Shown here one piece after another: positions 6,761 through 14,983 of a DNA stretch of 64,000 nucleotides. Under the pieces are notes generated by a model. The model was given only the letters and a program-made list of their open reading frames with translations. It did not search any database and was not told the origin of the DNA. The stretch comes from JALGWN01 sp964598025. GTDB lineage: Bacteria > Arandabacterota > Arandabacteria > Arandabacterales > Arandabacteraceae. The translations under genes were made by a program, and so were the position numbers. How positions within the stretch are numbered: the first letter of the stretch is position 1; each line of letters begins with the position of its first letter. The stretch spans positions 1 to 64,000 of the forward strand of contig CAZRAU010000005.1 in the NCBI GenBank assembly GCA_964598025.1, written 5' to 3'.

Positions 6761-8815
6761 ATGAACTTCCTTAACCCGCTATATCTTATCGCAGCTCTTG
6801 CAGCTCTTGTGCCGCTCATAATACATCTGCTCCACCGGCAGCGGGCAAGGATCGAAGTCTTCCCGTCGCTTGAGTTCTTACGGCGCATGATGCGGAAGAA
6901 GACCCGCCGGTTTCACCTCAAGCAGATTCTCCTCCTGATAGTCAGAATCCTGCTGCTCCTCTTTGTCGCCATGGCCCTTGCGGGTCCGACCCTTACCGGG
7001 GGAAGAGCCGTGAGGGGGCATCTGCCGACCACGGCGGTTGTGATCCTTGACGACAGCTACAGCATGCAGAGGACCGAAGGCGCCAACCGGCTCTTCGAGG
7101 AGGCGGTGAAGAAGACGCTGGATCTTCTCGATTACTTCGATCGGACGGATGACGTGCATGTGCTTACGGCATCACGGCCGTCGAGGAATCTGGGCGCCTC
7201 GGGCGCCTCCGACCTGGATGGGCTCCGGGCTGCTTTGAGGGAGGCCGGGTGCACCAACCGCATTACCGATATGGCTCCGCCCCTCAGGCAGGCGCTTTCC
7301 ATTCTCCAGGCATCGAGGAAGCCCAATCGCGAGATCTATATCATATCCGATATGCAACAAGTCGGCTGGGAAGGCCTGGAAGAAGTGTTGGATGCGGGCG
7401 AACTGGATATCAAGGTGTTGGCCCTGGACATGGGCGGCGAGGCCGCCAACGCCTGCGTGAAAGACATCGACTTCAGGATCCCGGCGGGGACCGATAATCT
7501 TGAGATGGAGGTCACTTTCAAGCGCTTCAATTCTGAAAACACCCAGGGACGGGTCGCCGAGGTCTTTCTCAAAGACGTATTACTGGACCGCGCCGTGTTC
7601 TCAGCCGGCGAGTCATCCGTTGAGACAGAGGCTTTCAGCCTTCCCGGGGCGGAGGGTTTCTTGTGGGGCGAGGTGGCGATGGCCGAGGACAGGCTTGCCA
7701 TCGATGACCACCGGTATTATGCCGTCCCATCACGCAAGCGGGTGGTCGGCGTGGTGGGTGACGCCTACTATGTGAAGACCGCGCTGAGCCCCGAGGGCGG
7801 AGGGGGCTTCAGACCGCTTGATATGGAGGAGGGAACCCTCAGTCGCGAGAGCCTGGCCGGGGTGGATGTGCTGGTGATTTCCAATGTGTCCAGGTTCTCG
7901 CCGCTCGAGGTGGATGCGATCTCGGAGTTCGTGATGGCCGGAGGAAGCGTCCTCATCTTCCTGGGAGGCGGGGTCGACGTGGGTGCCTATAACCGGAACC
8001 TGCTTCCGCGCTTGGGAGACATGCGTATTGAGGGGACCTCCCCGGCGGGAGGGACCGCGTTCTACACGATAGAGCGGTTCGAGCGGGGCCACCGGATATT
8101 CGAAAAGTTCAAGGCCGATGTAAACCCCTTCGCGGACGCAAGGTTCTACCAGTTCATGAAGGTGCAGGCAGGCGGCGGGCACACAATCGCCTCCTTCTCC
8201 GATGGGTCACCGGCAATAGTCGAAGTGGGCGATCGGGTGATGGTGGTCACAACCCCTCCGGATGTTGCCTGGAATGATTTCGCGCTCACCTCCCAGTTTC
8301 TGCCTGTTCTCCATGAGACACTGCTCTATCTCTCGTCCCGGGCAAGGCTCAGCCGCTCATACGACCTGGGGGAGGAGATACTGATCCCGAGTACCCCGGC
8401 GGAAGGTGAAGTTGTGCTAGACGGGCCTGCCGGTGTGGTGCGGCATTTTCCCGATGCCGGGGGGCGGAGCGTCGGGTATCCCATCCCGTCTCCCGACGAG
8501 GCGGGCATCTATTTCCTGAGGACCGATCGGGAGACGCTCTCGGTCTTCGCCGTCAACGTGGATACGTCGGAGTCGGATCTTACCAAGGTAAGCCTCGGGC
8601 AGGTGAAATCGAAACTTCGGGGCTTCGACCTTAGACAGGCCGCCGAGGCTGAAGATATAGGCGAGTCCGTGTCAATGCTCAGGCAGGGCCGGGATCTGGC
8701 GCGCATGCTCCTCTGGGCGGCCCTTGGCCTCCTTGTACTTGAAACCCTCCTGGCCTCGAGTCTGTGGCAGAGGCTTACATCCTCCGGCGAGGACGATGCT
8801 TTCGCAGATAGTTGA
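6761..8815 (+). CDS. BatA-like membrane protein with VWA and GATase1-like domains
   Basis: A 684-residue protein of the aerotolerance-operon type. It opens with the BatA N-terminal motif (FLNPLYLIAALAALVPLIIH, then PSLEFLRRM) containing a membrane helix, and a second helix near 55-75. A VWA domain with MIDAS sequence DDSYSM follows (DxSxS at about 95-99). The middle part contains a GATase1-like fold (VDVLVISNVSRF, then GGSVLIFLGGGVD). A C-terminal membrane helix (about 650-670) anchors the end. It is probably an inner-membrane component working with the upstream MoxR and DUF58 proteins on an unknown substrate. Its last 20 bp overlap the mfd start, so the two are probably co-translated. Confidence 0.9.
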   Translation: MNFLNPLYLIAALAALVPLIIHLLHRQRARIEVFPSLEFLRRMMRKKTRRFHLKQILLLIVRILLLLFVAMALAGPTLTGGRAVRGHLPTTAVVILDDSYSMQRTEGANRLFEEAVKKTLDLLDYFDRTDDVHVLTASRPSRNLGASGASDLDGLRAALREAGCTNRITDMAPPLRQALSILQASRKPNREIYIISDMQQVGWEGLEEVLDAGELDIKVLALDMGGEAANACVKDIDFRIPAGTDNLEMEVTFKRFNSENTQGRVAEVFLKDVLLDRAVFSAGESSVETEAFSLPGAEGFLWGEVAMAEDRLAIDDHRYYAVPSRKRVVGVVGDAYYVKTALSPEGGGGFRPLDMEEGTLSRESLAGVDVLVISNVSRFSPLEVDAISEFVMAGGSVLIFLGGGVDVGAYNRNLLPRLGDMRIEGTSPAGGTAFYTIERFERGHRIFEKFKADVNPFADARFYQFMKVQAGGGHTIASFSDGSPAIVEVGDRVMVVTTPPDVAWNDFALTSQFLPVLHETLLYLSSRARLSRSYDLGEEILIPSTPAEGEVVLDGPAGVVRHFPDAGGRSVGYPIPSPDEAGIYFLRTDRETLSVFAVNVDTSESDLTKVSLGQVKSKLRGFDLRQAAEAEDIGESVSMLRQGRDLARMLLWAALGLLVLETLLASSLWQRLTSSGEDDAFADS

Positions 8816-11800
8816 GAAGATAAGCAGAAGTGCTTCAGTCAAGGCCGCGGTCGAAGCGGTCCGGACCGCCGGTGAGCCGGTGAAGCTGAGCGGGCTTCTG
8901 GGTTCAAGCGGGTCGGTACTGGTAAGCATCCTTCACCGGCGCTTGGGAGGGACGACGCTCGTTGTCTGTCCCGATGACGCCGATCGAATCAGGGAAGATC
9001 TCGAGAGCCTGCTGGGCAGAGACCGGGTCTTCTATTTCCCGGATTGGGAGATACTGCCCTATGACGAATTCTCGCCGCATGATGCCATAGTCGGTACCAG
9101 GCTTGAGACCCTTGCTGCGCTTTCGGACGGCAGCCCGGGAGTGGTGGTGGTTCCGGCCAGGGCTTTCCTGCGGAGGATAATGCCGCGTGCGGATCTTGAG
9201 AGGTGCCGGCTCCGTATCAAGGCGGGCGGGGCCCTGGGGCCCCAACGGTTGCTCTCGCATCTGCTGGAGTTGGGTTATGCACGCCATCAGATTGTCGAAG
9301 ATGTCGGCACTTTCGCCATGCGCGGCGGCATCCTGGATATCTTCCCTCAGGGCCTTGAACACCCCATAAGAATAGAATTCTTCGGGGACAGGATCGAATC
9401 AATACGAGAATTCGACTCCGTTACCCAGCGGTCGGTCGGGAAGGTGGAGGTGGCCGAGATCCTTCCGGCCCGCGAAGTGGTGCTGGATCGTGCGTCGGTG
9501 GATCATTTCATGAAGAGCCTCAAAGGCAGGCGCATCAAGGGACGGAAGATCGAAGAGGCGGCAATCCATGTCAAGGACAGGTTCTTCTTTGAAGGCATGG
9601 AGGCCTACGCACCGCTTTTCTATTCATGCGATGCGACCATACAGGATTACCTGCCGGCGGATGCAACCTGCATCGTTTTTGAAAAGGGCGCTATCGAAGA
9701 AAAGGTGCACAGCATCAAAGCTGAGGCCGAAAACCTCTTCTCCGAAAGACACGGCCGGCAAGCGATGCTGCCTGCCCCGGAGCGGCTCTTCGCCGATCTG
9801 GAGGCCGAGCTTGTACGCGTGAGGGGAAGAACCGTTGAGATCTATGCACTCAAGCCCGATAAGGATGCGCACAAACTGGACTTCAGAAGCCCGGAGTCTT
9901 TCGGCGGGAGCCTCAAGGTCCTGAATTCGGTGCTCGAAGCATCGATCCGCGAAGGCTATGAGACCTTCATTCTTTGCGACAACGTGGGGCAAGTTGAGCG
10001 CCTCGAGGAGGTAGTGGCCCCGGAAGACGGACATGTCACAATCGAGGTGGGGAACTTGAGACAGGGTTTCGTCTTCCCCGACGCCAAGCTCCGGGTTCTT
10101 ACCGATCACGAGATATTCGGCCGCTACCGGCGAAGGCCCCGCTATCCGCGGTTCAGGGGCGAGGGGCCGATATCCAGTTACCGGGCGCTCAATCCGGGGG
10201 ATTTTGTGGTCCACGTCAATCACGGCATCGGCCAATACGGCGGTGTCCGTGCCCTCACCGTGGAGGGCCGCGAGACCGAATGTGTCCTGGTCTATTACCA
10301 CGGCGGGGACAAGCTCTTCGTGCCCATAGATCAACTGGACCTGCTTCAGAAGTATATCGGCAAAGACGGCGAACCTCCTGCCTTAAGCAAGCTCGGCGGC
10401 GTGGCTTGGGAACGCATCAAGCAGCGAACCAAGAGAGCCATAAAGGAGATGGCCGAGGAGCTCATCCGGATCTACGCTCTGAGGCGGGCCAGGCCGGGCT
10501 ATACATTCAAGGCCGACACCAGATGGCAGAAGGAGCTCGAAGCATCTTTCATATACGAGGACACTCCCGACCAGATGCGCGCCACGCAGGAGATCAAGGC
10601 CGACATGGAGAGCCGCAAACCCATGGACCGGCTGGTGTGCGGGGATGTGGGATACGGCAAGACCGAGGTTGCAATAAGGGCCGCCTTCAAGGCGGTGATG
10701 GACGGCAAGCAAGTTGCGGTACTGGTCCCCACGACCGTGCTCGCCCAGCAACACTACTATACTTTCACCGAGCGGCTCGCCGAATACCCTGTGGTCGTCG
10801 AGATGCTGAGCAGGTTCAGGACCCGTAAAGAGCAGAAGCAGATCGTCGAGGGCCTCGGTGCGGGCACGGTGGATATCGTTATCGGTACGCACCGGCTGAT
10901 TCAGAAGGACGTCGAGTTCAAGGATCTGGGGCTCGTGATCGTAGATGAAGAGCAGCGCTTCGGTGTGGCCCACAAGGAGACTTTCAAGAAGATGAGGGCG
11001 ACGCTTGATGTTCTCACCCTCACCGCGACTCCTATACCGAGAACGCTTCACATGGCGCTTCTCGGCGCCCGCGACATGTCGGTCATAGACACCCCGCCCA
11101 AAGACAGGCTCCCGGTGGAAACCGAAGTCGTGCAATTCGATGATGAAGTGATCCTGAGCGCGGTCTTACGGGAGCTCGACCGGGGAGGTCAGGTCTACTT
11201 CGTCCATAACAGAGTCGAGACCATTGCCACGGTGGCAGGCCACGTGGCGGAGATTCTGCCCGAGGCGCGGATAGCCATCGCCCACGGCCGGATGCACGAA
11301 CGCGAACTGGAACGCGTGATGCTTGATTTCATCGAACGCAAGTACGATATCCTGGTCTCAACAATGATAGTGGAGTCCGGGCTGGACATACCCAATGTGA
11401 ACACTATTGTGGTCAATCGCGCCGACACCCTCGGCCTGGCACAGCTCTATCAGCTCAGGGGCCGGGTCGGCCGGTCGCGCCATCGGGCCTACGCCTATCT
11501 CCTGGTTCCCAAACGCAAGCATCTTACGGATGACCAACGCAAGCGCCTGAAGACCCTGACCGAATTCACCGATCTGGGGTCGGGTTTCAAGATCGCCATG
11601 CGGGATCTTGAAATACGCGGGGCCGGTAACATCCTGGGACCGCAGCAAAGCGGATACATAGCGGAAGTCGGATTCGACCTCTATTGCAGACTTCTGGAAG
11701 AAGCGGTCAAAGAGCTCAAGGGCGAGCCGCTCGAGGCGCGCGTGGCCACCACGGTGGAGACCGATCTCCCCGCCTTCATCCCCGACACCTATGTCGAAGA

Positions 11801-12185
11801 TGCCAAACAACGCGTGATATTCTATAAGCGTTTGGTGGAGACCAGAGAGATCTCCGATGTCGATGATCTCAAAGGGGAGCTCATCGACCGCTATGGCAGG
11901 ATTCCGGACCAGGCCCGGAACCTGCTGGAGTTTCAGAAGATAAGGATACTGGCGGGCAAGGCCGGAATCGAGCGTGCCGTCATCAGGGCCTCGACCATCC
12001 TGTTAGAGGCCGAGAAAGCCAAGCGGTTCCCCATGGAAGACATCGAGAGAATCGTCAAGGCCGGGATGGACATAGAGCTCCAGGCTGTGGAGAGGCCGGT
12101 CATCAAGTTGTGTCACGTGCCCGACCGTGGGGCTTCACGCCTTGGCGCCGCAAGAAAGGTATTGAACGCCCTTCTGGGGTTATGA
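8796..12185 (+). CDS. mfd: Transcription-repair coupling factor Mfd
   Basis: An 1129-residue ATP-dependent DNA translocase that removes stalled RNA polymerase and recruits UvrA. The N-terminal UvrB-homology module has FYFPDWEILPYDEFSPHD. The RNA-polymerase-interacting CarD-like domain (about 465-530) reads GDFVVHVNHGIGQYGG. The RecG-like motor has GDVGYGKTEVAIRAAF (Walker A), VDEEQRFGV (DEEQ box) and LTATPIPRTL. The TRCF C-terminal domain ends the protein. ATG at 8796 is chosen because family similarity begins there (MLSQIVEKI). An earlier in-frame ATG at 8724 lies deep in the batA-like gene and adds residues without family support. The gene is intact and of normal length. Confidence 0.97.
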   Translation: MLSQIVEKISRSASVKAAVEAVRTAGEPVKLSGLLGSSGSVLVSILHRRLGGTTLVVCPDDADRIREDLESLLGRDRVFYFPDWEILPYDEFSPHDAIVGTRLETLAALSDGSPGVVVVPARAFLRRIMPRADLERCRLRIKAGGALGPQRLLSHLLELGYARHQIVEDVGTFAMRGGILDIFPQGLEHPIRIEFFGDRIESIREFDSVTQRSVGKVEVAEILPAREVVLDRASVDHFMKSLKGRRIKGRKIEEAAIHVKDRFFFEGMEAYAPLFYSCDATIQDYLPADATCIVFEKGAIEEKVHSIKAEAENLFSERHGRQAMLPAPERLFADLEAELVRVRGRTVEIYALKPDKDAHKLDFRSPESFGGSLKVLNSVLEASIREGYETFILCDNVGQVERLEEVVAPEDGHVTIEVGNLRQGFVFPDAKLRVLTDHEIFGRYRRRPRYPRFRGEGPISSYRALNPGDFVVHVNHGIGQYGGVRALTVEGRETECVLVYYHGGDKLFVPIDQLDLLQKYIGKDGEPPALSKLGGVAWERIKQRTKRAIKEMAEELIRIYALRRARPGYTFKADTRWQKELEASFIYEDTPDQMRATQEIKADMESRKPMDRLVCGDVGYGKTEVAIRAAFKAVMDGKQVAVLVPTTVLAQQHYYTFTERLAEYPVVVEMLSRFRTRKEQKQIVEGLGAGTVDIVIGTHRLIQKDVEFKDLGLVIVDEEQRFGVAHKETFKKMRATLDVLTLTATPIPRTLHMALLGARDMSVIDTPPKDRLPVETEVVQFDDEVILSAVLRELDRGGQVYFVHNRVETIATVAGHVAEILPEARIAIAHGRMHERELERVMLDFIERKYDILVSTMIVESGLDIPNVNTIVVNRADTLGLAQLYQLRGRVGRSRHRAYAYLLVPKRKHLTDDQRKRLKTLTEFTDLGSGFKIAMRDLEIRGAGNILGPQQSGYIAEVGFDLYCRLLEEAVKELKGEPLEARVATTVETDLPAFIPDTYVEDAKQRVIFYKRLVETREISDVDDLKGELIDRYGRIPDQARNLLEFQKIRILAGKAGIERAVIRASTILLEAEKAKRFPMEDIERIVKAGMDIELQAVERPVIKLCHVPDRGASRLGAARKVLNALLGL

Positions 12186-12216
12186 TAGTTTGGCGCGAAA
12201 GGAAGGAGAGATTGAT

Positions 12217-13914
12217 ATGACCAAAACGATGCTGATGGCGTGCCTGGTGTTGGTTATGGGGCTAGCGCTTTCCTGTTCCAAGAGTGAGGAGAAGGTGGTT
12301 GCCCGCCTGGGAGATGATGTCATCACTGCCGGCATGATCAAGGATGAATACCTAGCGATAAGCCCGGGGGCGAGGCCGGTACTTGCAACCATCGAAGAAC
12401 AGGAACAATTCGTCCGGGACGTTCTGAGCAAGGAGATACTGAAACGGGAGGCCGTCAAGATGGGGTTGGACGTGCTCCCCGAAGTGCAGCAGGCGCGACA
12501 GAGCGCAACCCAGCGCAAGGCCTGGGAGATGTACTACGACGATAGGGTGAGGTCCAAGGTCGATGTATCGGAACAGGAGCTCAAGGACCTATATGATATG
12601 CAGCGGTATAGATACCACCTGGGGTGGATCTTCCTGAGGTCGCGCGCTCTGGCCCGGGAGCTGGCCGCGAGGATTGCGGCGGGCGAGGCCTTCGAGACAA
12701 TCGCCGCGAATCACTCGATCGATGCGTCGAGAAGCAGGGGAGGTGACATCGGCGTGAGGGCCCTCGGCACACTCCCGGCCGGCGTGGAGGAGATGGTCTC
12801 CAAGATGGCAGTGGGTGAGGTCAGCGATCCCATCGAATACGGTGGACACTATATCTTGGTCAAAGTGTACGAGAGGGATGATTCCGAGCCCCCCGACTTC
12901 GAGGCCCTCAGGCAGGGTCTGATATCGATGGTCAGGACCCGCAAGGAGACCGCGCTCCAGCGGGCCCTGGCGGCCGAACTTAAGAGCAAGTACGGAGTCA
13001 AGTTCCATGATGATGTTGTGAACATGGTCGTTGAGAAGACCCGGGCGCTTTATCCGGGCGTGGCCGCCCCCGGCCTGATACCACAATTCTCGGATGAAGA
13101 GATGAGCAGAGTGCTTGCCGAGTATGATGGCGGTGAATGGCGCGTGAGGACTTACGTTGAACGGGTCACGGCCCAGCCGGAGTACTTGAGACCCGCCTAT
13201 GGGACGGATGCCGAGACAATCAAGACCATCGTAGACGATTTTATAGGCGGAGAGCTCTGGATGCGTGAGATCCGGAGTGAGGGGTACGACCAGCGTCCCG
13301 AGGTCGTCCGGGCCGCCGAGCGGGCCACCGAAGAGGCTCTGGTTACGGCGATGTACCAGCAGGTGGTAAAAGATGTCGAGGTGGATGAGCAGAAACTCCA
13401 GGATTTCTACGACGAGCACAAAGAAGAGCTGGTGAGCGAAGCAGGTGCAAAGCTGGCGGTCATAACCACCGAGACCGAGGCAGAGGCACAGGCGATATAT
13501 GAAGAGCTTCAGGCCGGCGGGGATTTCGCCGGTCTGGCCAGGGAGAGGTCCTTTGACGAGATGAGCGGCGAGCAGGGCGGGGAGCTCAGGAGCATACTGT
13601 ATAACCGGCAGCTCGAAGCCTTCCCGGATATTCTGGAATTGGTCGAGAGCACAGGGGAAGGCCGTTATTCACGTCCGATCCCCATGCCCGCGGGATTCAT
13701 GCCCGGCGAGTACGTTATAATCAAGGTCCTCGATAAGATAGACTCGGAGCAGTTGGGATTCAACGAAATCAAGCAGATGCTTGGGCAGCGTGTGGTCCAG
13801 TTGGAGCAAGACCAGGCTTTCGGGGCATGGATCGCCGGCAAGATGACCGAGTATGACGTGGAGATCTACCCCGAGCCCCTGAGCGAAATCGACTTCGCCT
13901 CGCTCCGCGACTAA
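12217..13914 (+). CDS. PpiC/parvulin-type lipoprotein with two rotamase-like domains
   Basis: A 565-residue exported folding factor. ATG at 12217 has an AAGGAAGGAGAG ribosome site and starts a lipoprotein signal with lipobox LALSC. A SurA-like N-domain is followed by a first parvulin domain (about 120-225: GWIFLRSRALARELA, then RSRGGDIGVRALGTLPAGV). After a helical region a second, more degenerate parvulin domain (about 400-545) contains AQAIYEELQAGGDFAGLARE and PMPAGFMPGEYVIIKV. It probably assists folding or assembly of outer-membrane or secreted proteins in the periplasm. It follows mfd by 31 bp and probably shares its transcript. A second, SurA-like gene is at 19.1 kb. Confidence 0.88.
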   Translation: MTKTMLMACLVLVMGLALSCSKSEEKVVARLGDDVITAGMIKDEYLAISPGARPVLATIEEQEQFVRDVLSKEILKREAVKMGLDVLPEVQQARQSATQRKAWEMYYDDRVRSKVDVSEQELKDLYDMQRYRYHLGWIFLRSRALARELAARIAAGEAFETIAANHSIDASRSRGGDIGVRALGTLPAGVEEMVSKMAVGEVSDPIEYGGHYILVKVYERDDSEPPDFEALRQGLISMVRTRKETALQRALAAELKSKYGVKFHDDVVNMVVEKTRALYPGVAAPGLIPQFSDEEMSRVLAEYDGGEWRVRTYVERVTAQPEYLRPAYGTDAETIKTIVDDFIGGELWMREIRSEGYDQRPEVVRAAERATEEALVTAMYQQVVKDVEVDEQKLQDFYDEHKEELVSEAGAKLAVITTETEAEAQAIYEELQAGGDFAGLARERSFDEMSGEQGGELRSILYNRQLEAFPDILELVESTGEGRYSRPIPMPAGFMPGEYVIIKVLDKIDSEQLGFNEIKQMLGQRVVQLEQDQAFGAWIAGKMTEYDVEIYPEPLSEIDFASLRD

Positions 13915-14079
13915 GGGGTCAGGTCTCCGTTTGACGGACCTTCGCCGGAGCGCCAAACCGGAGTGTCGTGACTCCCGTCGCGGCGAATGGTGCCCCTCCG
14001 AGGCTTACTCGCATGTGGCGGTCTTGCAGCGTCGGCTCTCCGTAGCCGACCGTTGCACATCTGAATACCGAACCGTAGG
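13915..14079. other. Intergenic spacer with imperfect hairpins
   Basis: The first bases (GGGGTCAGGTCT) resemble one arm of the palindromic repeat family seen at 28860 and 63433. The rest has imperfect inverted repeats built from GACGGACC and CGGAGCGCC-like units. There is no gene and no convincing terminator U-tract. Confidence 0.35.
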
Positions 14080-14940
14080 ATGGAGAGCATAATGGGCCGC
14101 AGTATAGGTTTTTGGGGTTTGGCAATCGTCATCACTCTGACCTCGGCAGTCTATCAACGCGTGACCGGGCCCACTTATCCTGTGAGCGGCACGGTCGAAT
14201 TCCAAGGCAGTGAGATCTCCTATGAGTTGCTGAGAAGTCACGGTGGCCCGGGTGATCAGCCGGTCGCCTTGGGTGTGCCCGACAGGTCGATGACCGGAAC
14301 GCTCGTCTGGCGCCGCCACAAGACCGGCGATGCCTGGGCGCGGCAGCCGCTACTGCGAGATGACGGCCGTCTTTCGGGCAGCCTGCCCCATCAGCCGCCG
14401 GCCGGCAAGATCGAATACCATGTTGAATTGACATCGGTCGGCGAGACCCGGATGATCCCGCCGGACGAGAACATCGTGACGCGCTTTAAGGGCGATGTTC
14501 CTACAATTGTGCTGGTCCCTCACGTCCTGTTCATGTTCTTCGGCATGCTGATCTCCACGAGGGCAGGAGTGGAAGCCGTGTCCCGCGGCAGGCGTATGGG
14601 GTCCTATGCGATTCTGTCAGCGGCCTTGATGTTTGCCGGCGGCATGATCTTCGGTCCCATCGTCCAAAGGTATGCCTTCGGCACCTATTGGACCGGCTTC
14701 CCAGTGGGCCTGGACCTTACGGACAACAAGACCCTGATCGCCTTCGGCACATGGGTGCTGGCCCTGATTGCCGTATGGAGGAATGCCAATGCGCGCTGGT
14801 GGATCGTTGCCGCATCGGCTGTCACATTGGTCATCTTCATGATTCCGCACAGCCTCCAAGGCTCCGAGCTCCAATACACGTCGGCGACTTCGGTGTCGGG
14901 CTTGTATGCTTGCCTCTCACGCCGACCTGCCATGGGATAG
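14080..14940 (+). CDS. Conserved hypothetical membrane protein
   Basis: A 286-residue protein I cannot assign to a named family. An N-terminal membrane helix (about 8-25) leads into an extracytoplasmic beta-rich region (about 30-135) with TYPVSGTVEFQGSEISYEL and LPHQPPAGKIEYHVEL, which looks like an immunoglobulin-type fold. At least four hydrophobic helices follow: about 145-160 (IVLVPHVLFMFFGMLISTR), 180-200, 220-240 and 247-265. ATG at 14092 (Met5) is an alternative start. The protein ends facing the convergent DUF11 gene 43 bp away. No catalytic motif is apparent. Confidence 0.65.
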   Translation: MESIMGRSIGFWGLAIVITLTSAVYQRVTGPTYPVSGTVEFQGSEISYELLRSHGGPGDQPVALGVPDRSMTGTLVWRRHKTGDAWARQPLLRDDGRLSGSLPHQPPAGKIEYHVELTSVGETRMIPPDENIVTRFKGDVPTIVLVPHVLFMFFGMLISTRAGVEAVSRGRRMGSYAILSAALMFAGGMIFGPIVQRYAFGTYWTGFPVGLDLTDNKTLIAFGTWVLALIAVWRNANARWWIVAASAVTLVIFMIPHSLQGSELQYTSATSVSGLYACLSRRPAMG

Positions 14941-14983
14941 TACAGACCTTGTGCCGGGGTTAGCGCGGTGTACTTGCCGTCAA

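Noticed and set aside
8724..8795. Upstream ATG extension of mfd
   Set aside because: It lies inside the BatA-like coding region and the added residues do not resemble Mfd. ATG at 8796 fits the family.
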